This document shows, one piece after another, positions 1 to 5,872 of a stretch of 7,994 bases of DNA. The first letter of the stretch is position 1; each line of letters opens with the position of its first letter. Source of the stretch: Pyrodictiaceae archaeon (GTDB lineage Archaea; Thermoproteota; Thermoprotei_A; Sulfolobales; Pyrodictiaceae); NCBI GenBank assembly GCA_027043685.1, contig JALUFI010000283.1, positions 1 to 7,994 on the forward strand, in the 5' to 3' direction. A program made the translations under genes and the position numbers. The notes below the pieces were generated by a model that was given only the letters and a program-made list of their open reading frames with translations, searched no databases and had not been told where the DNA came from.

Positions 1-297
1 CACCTCGCCTATGCACTTCACCTTGTTCTCCAGGGCTAGGTTGATTACCTCGTGTGCCATTGACATGGACTTCTCCAGGCCTAGCTCGTTGACGGTCCAT
101 GGATGCACGCCGAGGCATGGAACCACGTCTGGTATATCCCTGGCTATCTGGAGTACCTTGTTTGCTGTCTCAAGGTCCTCCGACACTATGAATAATAGGA
201 GTCCATGCTCCTCGTGGAGTCTTCGAAGCCTCTCGGCGCCGTATTCATAGCCATGGCTATGGATGTCTATGTATCGCGGCTCACGGATAAGGCGCAT
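1..297 (-). CDS. TatD-family metal-dependent hydrolase, N-terminal part (runs off left edge)
   Basis: The first 99 residues of a TatD-like amidohydrolase-fold protein can be read; the 3' end lies outside the window. What is seen: an HxH metal motif in IDIHSH (residues 10-15, H13 and H15), the PCLGVHPW block (60-67), which matches the family's conserved G-x-H-P segment, and CIGEV (95-99), whose Glu98 is the usual third metal ligand. TatD enzymes are TIM-barrel metal-dependent nucleases or hydrolases, normally about 250-270 residues, acting in the cytoplasm; the substrate here cannot be told. I chose the ATG because a purine-rich site, GAGGGGGTG (315-307), lies 9 nt upstream and the IDxHxH motif follows at the normal distance. 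GTG at 309 is an alternative. It follows the metallophosphoesterase gene on the same strand after 93 bp. No stop codon interrupts this frame back to that gene's TGA. Confidence 0.88.
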   Translation of the reverse strand, partial: MRLIREPRYIDIHSHGYEYGAERLRRLHEEHGLLLFIVSEDLETANKVLQIARDIPDVVPCLGVHPWTVNELGLEKSMSMAHEVINLALENKVKCIGEV

Positions 298-341
298 GAA
301 GCCCCGCACCCCCTCTTGGCGCTGTGGCTTGCTGACGCGGG

Positions 342-351
342 GGTTTATTGG
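342..351 (-). promoter_or_regulatory. possible TATA-like box for the TatD-family gene
   Basis: An AT-rich patch reading CCAATAAACC on the minus strand sits in GC-rich surroundings, about 50 nt before the ATG at 297. Archaeal TATA boxes lie about 25 nt before the transcription start, so this would give a leader of roughly 24 nt containing the GAGGGGGTG site. The match to a TATA consensus is weak. The gene may instead be read through from the metallophosphoesterase gene. Confidence 0.25.
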
Positions 352-390
352 CCTGGACCGGCGTGGCTTCCTGGAGCTGGGCGGTGACGA

Positions 391-1215
391 TCATCCCGAC
401 TTGTCGGAGCCCCCGCTTGGGGGCGGTGACCCTGTGGCGGCTGGCTGAGCCTCGCCTCCCGTAGAAGACTCGTCACCGGCTCCTGCCTCAGCATAGGCGG
501 CCCGGCTCATCGGCACACGGAGTATCGTCACGTCTCCACGGGCAGGGAAGGCTACGTTGACTACATGTGTGCCGTTTATCCAGGCTTCTAGCCTCTTTGC
601 GTGGTGGGCGTGCCCATGGATTACCAGGTCTGGTTTCGCGTCCCGTATCGCTGCCTCCATTGCAAGGCTCGCCATGTACGGCCATATTGAGGGGTCCTCG
701 CCCTCTATGGTTAGCCTCGTCGGCGCGTAGTGCATCACGGCTATCACGTAGTAGCCCTGGCTCTTCAGCCTCTTTACCTCCTCCCTGAGCCTCCGTACAC
801 GCTCAGCGTAGACCCGCTCTATTCCCGGTATGTGGCGCCTCTGCCAGGGCGTGGGCTTGTCTATCGCGCCGCGTGTACCATAGACCGCTATCCTTAGCCC
901 CCGGGTCTCGAAAGTGATGTATGTATCGTTGAGCCAGACGACCTGGGGGTATCTGCGGACGAACTCGTTCTCACGGTCCATGTACTCCTCGTTGCCGAAT
1001 ACAGCCACTATCCTCGCCGAGGGGCAGCGGCGTCTAGTGACCTCCACCACTGGGCGGAGGGCGGAGACGCGCCCTCTCTCCACCATGTCGCCCGCCCAGA
1101 CCACGAGGCGGGCAGCCGTGCAGTCGTCGCTGTGGCGGGCAAGGGCGGACATGTAGTGCATGAGGTACCGGGGACTGTGCACGTCGCTGGTGGCGACTAT
1201 CACTAGTTGCTCCAA
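391..1215 (-). CDS. Calcineurin-like metallophosphoesterase
   Basis: A 274-residue protein with the metallophosphoesterase motifs in order: SDVH (10-13), GDMVERG (42-48, family form GDxxDRG), GNEE (74-77, family form GNHD/E), MHYAP (161-165) and HGHAHH (200-205, family form GHxH). These supply the Asp, Asn and His ligands of a two-metal phosphoesterase centre. The substrate is unknown; the size fits a single-domain cytoplasmic phosphodiesterase or nuclease. Two deviations are visible: the His of GNHD is Glu, and the second Asp of GDxxDRG is Glu. After about residue 245 the protein ends in a low-complexity tail rich in Gly, Ser, Pro and Glu that is probably disordered. The start is TTG, supported by GGGTGA at 1228-1223 with a 7-nt spacer. 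A TatD-family gene follows 93 bp downstream on the same strand; both are metal-dependent hydrolases, but a shared pathway is only a guess. Confidence 0.9.
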   Translation of the reverse strand: MEQLVIVATSDVHSPRYLMHYMSALARHSDDCTAARLVVWAGDMVERGRVSALRPVVEVTRRRCPSARIVAVFGNEEYMDRENEFVRRYPQVVWLNDTYITFETRGLRIAVYGTRGAIDKPTPWQRRHIPGIERVYAERVRRLREEVKRLKSQGYYVIAVMHYAPTRLTIEGEDPSIWPYMASLAMEAAIRDAKPDLVIHGHAHHAKRLEAWINGTHVVNVAFPARGDVTILRVPMSRAAYAEAGAGDESSTGGEAQPAATGSPPPSGGSDKSG

Positions 1216-1222
1216 TACCGCG

Positions 1223-1228
1223 TCACCC
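1223..1228 (-). promoter_or_regulatory. Shine-Dalgarno site setting the TTG start of the metallophosphoesterase
   Basis: GGGTGA on the minus strand contains GGTGA, complementary to the conserved 3' end of archaeal 16S rRNA. It stands 7 nt before TTG at 1215. There is no ATG or GTG nearby that fits the start of the SDVH-containing domain, so this site decides the start. Confidence 0.6.
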
Positions 1229-1298
1229 TTTGGCTAGGGGCGCTGAGGAGGGAATGGGTGCGCGGTGAATACGTCCCGGCCCATGGCTCATCCAAGCT

Positions 1299-1324
1299 AG
1301 CTGCCCCGGCAGCTCCCGGGGCAG
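1299..1324. repeat. two overlapping inverted repeats in a divergent intergenic region
   Basis: Two mutually exclusive perfect inverted repeats share sequence. AGCTGCC-CC-GGCAGCT (1299-1314) has 7-bp arms. CTGCCCCGG (1301-1309) pairs with CCGGGGCAG (1316-1324) across the six bases CAGCTC. They lie in the 162-bp space between the divergent metallophosphoesterase and the cysteine-rich unknown gene. No T-run follows in either direction, so this is not an obvious terminator. It could be an operator for a dimeric regulator or a structure in a leader RNA. Small GC-rich palindromes also arise by chance in sequence this rich in GC. Confidence 0.45.
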
Positions 1325-1377
1325 TCACCGGGCCGAGGGTTCTCCGGTAAGCCGGGGACCCAGGGTAATAAGGCTGG

Positions 1378-2052
1378 ATGTGTGCTGGCTGCCCATTCTC
1401 GCTGGGCGGGGCCGCCTGGGTGTGGAGAATACGCGGGCCGAGGCCCCTGGAGGGGGCTTATGGGGAGGCTGAGCTACGCCGATGGGGCCCCGCCCTCGTC
1501 TCGCAATGCCTAGAGGAGGGCTGCGCCATGTTGAGGGATGAGCTGCTCTCCGTCCTCGCCGGGAGCTACATCGCCTCCGGGCCTAGGCCTCTGCTTGAGG
1601 CGCTAGCCAGGATGGTCGCGGATGGCCTCGGGCTCCCTCTCTGCCGCGGCGAGCCCGGGTGCTGTGGCGTCCACCTCTACTTGCCACCCCCGAGGGACTG
1701 CAGCCCGGTCTTCGTCGTAGGTGTGCCCGGCAACGTGCTCAGGAGGTTCCGGCTCAAGAAGCTTGAGGTCATTGATATCGGCGCAGGCATCTATCTTCTC
1801 CGTGGACGCCACGGCAGGGCCTACGTGAGGCTCACGCCGAGCGGAGCGGAGGCTGTGGAGCCTCCATGCCCCCACGGGCTCATGGAGGAGCTGCGGGAGC
1901 TGCTCGGAGCCGAGGCGAGGATAAGGGACGTGGTGGACGTGCTCGCAGCCAGGCTCGAGGGCGATAGGAGGGCTGCGCGTGAAGCCCTGGAGAGCCTGGC
2001 TAGGAAGGGCTGCGTCGAGGTGCATGGAGGAAAAGTCTTGATACCGGGCTAG
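1378..2052 (+). CDS. Cysteine-rich protein of unknown function, possible C-terminal winged helix
   Basis: I do not recognise this family. The 224-residue reading has ten cysteines (2, 5, 44, 49, 89, 95, 96, 108, 164, 212), including an N-terminal CxxC and a CC pair, which could bind metal or form disulfides. Residues 110-160 look like beta strands (VFVVGV, VIDIGAGIYLL, GRAYVRLTP). Residues 167-224 look like helices followed by a short hairpin, which would fit a winged-helix fold; this is inference from the pattern. No signal peptide or membrane segment is seen. Two starts compete: ATG 1378 (weak AAGG, 4 nt away) and ATG 1528, which has GAGGAGGG (1513-1520) 7 nt upstream and would give 174 residues. 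Codon use before 1528 (AGG, GC-rich third bases) looks coding, so I keep the long form. The gene stands alone and ends 16 bp from the convergent leuS stop. Confidence 0.72.
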   Translation: MCAGCPFSLGGAAWVWRIRGPRPLEGAYGEAELRRWGPALVSQCLEEGCAMLRDELLSVLAGSYIASGPRPLLEALARMVADGLGLPLCRGEPGCCGVHLYLPPPRDCSPVFVVGVPGNVLRRFRLKKLEVIDIGAGIYLLRGRHGRAYVRLTPSGAEAVEPPCPHGLMEELRELLGAEARIRDVVDVLAARLEGDRRAAREALESLARKGCVEVHGGKVLIPG

Positions 2053-2068
2053 GAGGGCTCCTCACGGC

Positions 2069-5044
2069 TCACTCCAGGTAGATGGCCGGCCTGCCCGGCA
2101 TTACCTGCTTCGCTTTCTCCCTGGGTATCTTCTCGCGGGCCTCCTCCTCGTAGAGCACCTCCACCTCGCTTAGCCCGGTGCGCTGCTTCACGTACTCCAG
2201 GAGAGCAGTCAGTGCCTTCTTCTCGTCGAAGCCTGCCACCCTGCGGACCAGGTCTACGTACTCGCTGCTCTGCTGCCGCAGGTACTCGTGGAGCCTTCTC
2301 CCCAGCTCCGCAGCCTCCTTGCCGCTGAGCCCGGCCGCGATAAGGCTGCGGATTGTGTCGCGTAGCTGGCCCCTTCTTGCAACGGTCTCCGCCGCTATCC
2401 TTGCGTAGCCCCACTTGCCTGGCTCAGCTACGGCTATCACAGCCTTCTTGGCCTCCTTCTTCAGCGCGCGCTTTATCGCCGCTATGTCCTCTATCACCCT
2501 CTCCACGTACTCGACGAGTAGCTCGCTCTCCGGGCTCCTCTTCTCCGGGCTAGGGGTTGGCCAGTGCTCAAGGGACACGTAGGTCTCGTGGCCCAGCCTG
2601 TGCCACGCCTCCTCGGCGAGATGCGGTACAATAGGTGCCAGCATCCGTGTCCATGTCTCAACGTATTCGCGGAGCGCGGGGCCCGGCGACCCCCTCATCG
2701 CTAGGTAGCGCTCGACATCGCTCTCCATCTCGTATAGCAGCCTTATCGTGGCCGCCCTTATCCTCAGCTCCTCGAACGCCTCAGTCACCTTCTCTATGTG
2801 TGCCTGGAGCCTGCTGAGCAGCCACTGGTCCGCCACGCTCTCCTCGCCGCCAGCCTTCCCAGCCTTCTCCACGTAGCTCATGAACTTATTCATCTGGTTC
2901 ATTACGCTCCTCGCCAGGGCGTCACTGAAGTCCGCGTCCTGCAGGAGCTCCGCGGAGGCGAGTATCGCCGCCCTCACCGTGTCGGGGCCATAGACCCTCA
3001 GTGCGCGGCGCAGCGGGATGATGTTGCGCAAGCTCTTGCTCATCTTCTTGCCTTCTAGGCGGACGAAGCCATTCACTACTATCTGGCGCGGCCACTTCTG
3101 CTTCGGGAACAGCGCCGCGTGGTGGAATATGAAGAACGTCAAGTGGTTGGGTACTAGGTCCCTGCCGCTGTGCCTGGAGTCGAGCGGGTACCAGTAGTCG
3201 AAGCTACTACGCAGCTCCTTGAGAACCTCGACCGGTACACCGGTCCTCTTCGAGACCTCCTTCGGGTCTCCCTTGCCGTGTAGCACGTAGTCCCAGAACT
3301 CCACCGTCAGCTGCTCCGGCTTCAAGCCGTGCCTGCGTATCAGGTAGTTGACTGTGTAGAACGCCATGTATATTGTTGAGTCGCTGAGGCTCTCTATAAC
3401 CCAACCCTTCTCCCATGGCAGGGGCGTGCCCAGTCCACGTGTCCTCGCCACGGCGCGCTCGCGGAGCCAGTCAATGGTTTTCTCAAACTCCTTCCTCATC
3501 TCCTCCGGCACAATCCTCATGGATGATAGGAGCTCGTATGCGAGCTTCTTCCACTCCGGGTTTCCATAGTCTATGAACCACTGGTTCTTCAGCACCTTGA
3601 CTACTATCTCGTTGCCGCAGCGGCAGTAGACGGGGCGGTTCATTATCTCGTACATCTTATCGGCGTAGCCGAGCGCCGAGAGCCAGGAGGAGGTGGCCTC
3701 CCTTGCCTCGGGGACGCTGCGGCCAGCTATCCACGCCTTGACCGCGGCGACCGCGAACCGCCTAGCCGCGGGCTCCAGGTCGGGGTAGACAAGGCTCACT
3801 ATGTCCTCGCGGACAACACCATAGTGGTACTCGTGACTATAGAGCTGCTTGGTGGCCTCGTCCAGCTTCTCCCTCTCCTCCTGGCTCCTTATACCCATCT
3901 TCTCGACTATCTCGGCAGCCGGTACCTCCCCATACCCCTTAACCCTTATCAGCGGAATGGGCCGCAGCTCCTCCGGCGAGACGCCGAGCCTCTCCAGGAG
4001 ACCCTTCTCCTTCTCAACCAGCTCGCGGAGGGCCACGTAGTCGTAGGGCGCGTGCGCAGGTACGCTCATCACGACTCCGGTTGCCGTGTCCGGGTCCACG
4101 AAGGACGCGGGGAGCACCGGCACCATGCGACCCGTGGCTGGGTTCCTGGCCCGTAGGCCTAGCAGCTTCTCGCCAGGCAGCTTCTCTATGACGCGGACCT
4201 CGTCGCGCTGGAAGCCTAGCTTGAATGCGGCACGCTCACTCACTATGTATACCTTGCCGTCTACCTCTGCCTTGACGTATGTCGCCGAGGGATTCACCCA
4301 TATATTGGTGACGCCGAAGACCGTCTCGGGGCGGAGGGTTGCCGCGGGGAGGAAGCCCTCCCCAGTCTCGAATAGTATCAGAGTGAACTCGCCGATCTCG
4401 GGTTCCACGTCGCCCTTGGTGTCGTGCATGCCTACGGGCATGTTGTGGACGGGGCACCAGCCAACCGGGTGAGTGCCGCGGGTAATGTAGCCCTTTTCGC
4501 GGAGCCGGGTGTACTGCCAGATTACGAAGCGCTGGAAGTCGGGGTCTATTGTAGTGAATTCGCGGCGCCAGTCAATACTATACCCCATCTCTATCATTGC
4601 ATTCTTGGCATCTTGGTGGAAGTACCTGGCCATCCCCAGGGGATCCTTCAGCTTCTCTATGTCCTCCGGCGGGACATCGTAAACCTCTATGAATAGCTCT
4701 ATGAGCTCCTTGTCTCCCTTCGCTACAGCCTCAGCCATCGTGAGTATCGGAGTACCCGTGTAGTGGAACCCCATGGGGAAGAGCACGTTGTAGCCCTGCA
4801 TCCGCTTAAACCTAGCATAGACGTCCGTTATCGTATAGGTCCTGCTGTGGCCCAGGTGGAGGGGGCTGTTAGGATAGGGGAAGGCAGCTGTTATGAAGAA
4901 CTTCGGCCTAGCGGGGTCCGGGTCGGCCTCGAACACCTTGTCCCTTAGCCAGCGCTCCTGCCACTTCCTCGCGACCTCGTACAGCCACTTGGCGAACTCG
5001 TTCACAGGCTCACGGCGCCGCAGTATCTCGCTGCCCTGGCTCAA
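2069..5044 (-). CDS. leuS: Leucyl-tRNA synthetase, archaeal type
   Basis: A 991-residue class Ia synthetase that charges tRNA-Leu with leucine in the cytoplasm. The HIGH motif is HLGH (63-66), followed by the leucine-site region ending GFHYTGTPI. The CP1 editing domain follows, with the threonine-rich TLRPET (236-241) and SVPAHAPYDY (327-336), whose Asp335 is the conserved editing residue. YCRCG (473-477) leaves a CxC that may be part of a zinc site. SLSDSTIYMAFYT (552-564) and the KMSKS loop (667-671) complete the catalytic core. An anticodon-binding helical domain and a C-terminal extension ending MPGRPAIYLE follow; in the Pyrococcus enzyme this extension contacts the tRNA-Leu variable arm. 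The length is close to that of archaeal LeuRS. The start is TTG, with GGGGGAG (5059-5053) 8 nt upstream. It is complete, with no frameshift, diverges from the isomerase gene and is probably monocistronic. Confidence 0.98.
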   Translation of the reverse strand: MSQGSEILRRREPVNEFAKWLYEVARKWQERWLRDKVFEADPDPARPKFFITAAFPYPNSPLHLGHSRTYTITDVYARFKRMQGYNVLFPMGFHYTGTPILTMAEAVAKGDKELIELFIEVYDVPPEDIEKLKDPLGMARYFHQDAKNAMIEMGYSIDWRREFTTIDPDFQRFVIWQYTRLREKGYITRGTHPVGWCPVHNMPVGMHDTKGDVEPEIGEFTLILFETGEGFLPAATLRPETVFGVTNIWVNPSATYVKAEVDGKVYIVSERAAFKLGFQRDEVRVIEKLPGEKLLGLRARNPATGRMVPVLPASFVDPDTATGVVMSVPAHAPYDYVALRELVEKEKGLLERLGVSPEELRPIPLIRVKGYGEVPAAEIVEKMGIRSQEEREKLDEATKQLYSHEYHYGVVREDIVSLVYPDLEPAARRFAVAAVKAWIAGRSVPEAREATSSWLSALGYADKMYEIMNRPVYCRCGNEIVVKVLKNQWFIDYGNPEWKKLAYELLSSMRIVPEEMRKEFEKTIDWLRERAVARTRGLGTPLPWEKGWVIESLSDSTIYMAFYTVNYLIRRHGLKPEQLTVEFWDYVLHGKGDPKEVSKRTGVPVEVLKELRSSFDYWYPLDSRHSGRDLVPNHLTFFIFHHAALFPKQKWPRQIVVNGFVRLEGKKMSKSLRNIIPLRRALRVYGPDTVRAAILASAELLQDADFSDALARSVMNQMNKFMSYVEKAGKAGGEESVADQWLLSRLQAHIEKVTEAFEELRIRAATIRLLYEMESDVERYLAMRGSPGPALREYVETWTRMLAPIVPHLAEEAWHRLGHETYVSLEHWPTPSPEKRSPESELLVEYVERVIEDIAAIKRALKKEAKKAVIAVAEPGKWGYARIAAETVARRGQLRDTIRSLIAAGLSGKEAAELGRRLHEYLRQQSSEYVDLVRRVAGFDEKKALTALLEYVKQRTGLSEVEVLYEEEAREKIPREKAKQVMPGRPAIYLE

Positions 5045-5092
5045 GGCCCCTGCTCCCCCGGGAGAAGGGTGACGCCCAGCAACGCCTCCGAA

Positions 5093-5102
5093 GCTTTTAG
5101 CT
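5093..5102 (-). promoter_or_regulatory. candidate TATA box for leuS
   Basis: GCTAAAAGCT on the minus strand is the first AT-rich element before leuS, about 50 nt from its TTG start. Transcription starting about 25 nt downstream would leave a leader of roughly 25-30 nt that includes the GGGGGAG ribosome site. The motif is only moderately TATA-like. Confidence 0.35.
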
Positions 5103-5135
5103 CGTTGCTTTCAAGCGGGCGCCACGGCACCACTA

Positions 5136-5147
5136 CTTAATTTATGG
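5136..5147 (+). promoter_or_regulatory. candidate TATA box for the hexuloisomerase gene
   Basis: CTTAATTTATGG is the strongest AT-rich element in this 136-bp divergent region and resembles an archaeal TATA box. Transcription would begin near 5165-5170, a few bases before the TTG at 5181, which implies a very short leader if that start is used. The reverse strand of the same patch is also AT-rich, so it might serve leuS as well. Confidence 0.45.
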
Positions 5148-5180
5148 CCAGGGCGCCGGGGCCGGGTCTGTCTACATGGC

Positions 5181-5807
5181 TTGGGAGCTGGGGGCAGGGG
5201 GCGCTTGGAGTACGTCGTTGCAACTATGCGTGAGATAGTCGAGTTCATGAGGAAGGTTATCGAGTTCCTTAAGCCCGAGGAGGTTGACTGCTTCATAGAC
5301 GCGTTGATAGACGTGTACAAGCGGGGCGCCAAGGTACTGGTCATGGGTGCTGGGCGCAGCGGCCTCGTGGGCAAGGCGTTCGCCATGAGGCTTATGCATC
5401 TAGGCTTCAACGTCTACGTCCTCGGAGAGACTATTACTCCTAGCATAGGCGAGGGCGACCTCGTGGTCGCGATATCTGGGTCCGGGAGGACTCACCTCAT
5501 AGTAACCGCCGCCGAGGCGGCCAAGAAGGTCAAGGCGAAGGTGGCCGCGATAACCAGCTACCCCGACAGCCCCCTCGGGAAGCTGGCCGACATAGTCGTC
5601 GAGATACCTGGACGCACCAAGGTAACCCCGGACATAGACTACTTCGCGCGCCAGATACTCGGCATACACGAGCCCCTCGCACCCCTCGGCACACTGTTCG
5701 AGGACACTGCCCTCGTGTTCCTCGACGGCGTAGTCGTCGAGCTGATGCATCGGCTGGGCAAGAAGGAAGCCGACCTCAAGGCGCGGCACGCCAACATAGA
5801 GTTCTAG
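5181..5807 (+). CDS. hxlB: 6-phospho-3-hexuloisomerase (SIS domain)
   Basis: The enzyme interconverts D-arabino-hex-3-ulose 6-phosphate and fructose 6-phosphate. In archaea that lack the oxidative pentose phosphate pathway, it works with hexulose-phosphate synthase in reverse to make ribulose 5-phosphate and formaldehyde. The partner gene is not in this window. Seen: a single SIS domain with GAGRSG (56-61), the closely following AMRLMHLGF (68-76) and GETITPS (82-88), SGSGRT (99-104), the family-specific FEDTALVFLD (173-182) and a C-terminal RHAN (202-205). The pattern follows Methanocaldococcus MJ1247 along its length. The start is uncertain: TTG 5181 (208 residues), TTG 5205 (200) and ATG 5226 (193) are in frame, none with a strong ribosome site. 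The family's usual length of about 180-200 favours a shorter form, whereas the TATA position allows the longest. An SplB-like gene follows after 65 bp. Confidence 0.93.
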   Translation: MGAGGRGRLEYVVATMREIVEFMRKVIEFLKPEEVDCFIDALIDVYKRGAKVLVMGAGRSGLVGKAFAMRLMHLGFNVYVLGETITPSIGEGDLVVAISGSGRTHLIVTAAEAAKKVKAKVAAITSYPDSPLGKLADIVVEIPGRTKVTPDIDYFARQILGIHEPLAPLGTLFEDTALVFLDGVVVELMHRLGKKEADLKARHANIEF

Positions 5808-5823
5808 CACTCGCCACCAACAA

Positions 5824-5868
5824 CTACAGCCCCCGGGTCCTCTTTGCCCGTACCCCAGAGGGCTGTAG
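5824..5868 (+). promoter_or_regulatory. 9-bp inverted repeat in the leader of the SplB-like gene
   Basis: CTACAGCCC (5824-5832) is exactly complementary to GGGCTGTAG (5860-5868), enclosing 27 nt. Inside, GGGT (5835-5838) can pair with ACCC (5852-5855), so a two-part stem-loop is possible. The right arm ends 4 nt before the TTG at 5873 and covers the purine-rich stretch that would serve as its ribosome site. It could act as a translational block, as an attenuator between the isomerase and SplB-like genes, or as a protein-binding operator. No T-run follows, which argues against a plain terminator. Confidence 0.45.
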
Positions 5869-5872
5869 GGGC

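Noticed and set aside
391..393. TGA as a possible selenocysteine codon joining the two hydrolases
   Set aside because: Selenocysteine decoding is not known in Crenarchaeota, no selenocysteine element was seen, and the TatD-family gene has its own ATG and ribosome site.
1216..1377. Possible small RNA or tRNA gene in the divergent spacer
   Set aside because: No cloverleaf, no T-loop consensus and no box C/D or H/ACA pattern was found; only the palindromes are notable.
1603..2025. A 140-residue open frame on the minus strand opposite the cysteine-rich gene
   Set aside because: Its composition is what the complement of a GC-rich coding frame gives. The plus-strand reading has the AGG-Arg usage and third-base pattern of the neighbouring genes, and the minus frame shows no motif.
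3824..4472. Long plus-strand open frames (110 and 128 residues) inside leuS
   Set aside because: They lie opposite conserved parts of the leuS editing domain and arise because GC-rich codons seldom give stops on the other strand.
5176..5238. ATG just after the expected transcription start of the isomerase gene
   Set aside because: It is out of frame with the SIS domain and reaches a TAG after about 20 codons. A regulatory mini-frame is possible but unsupported.
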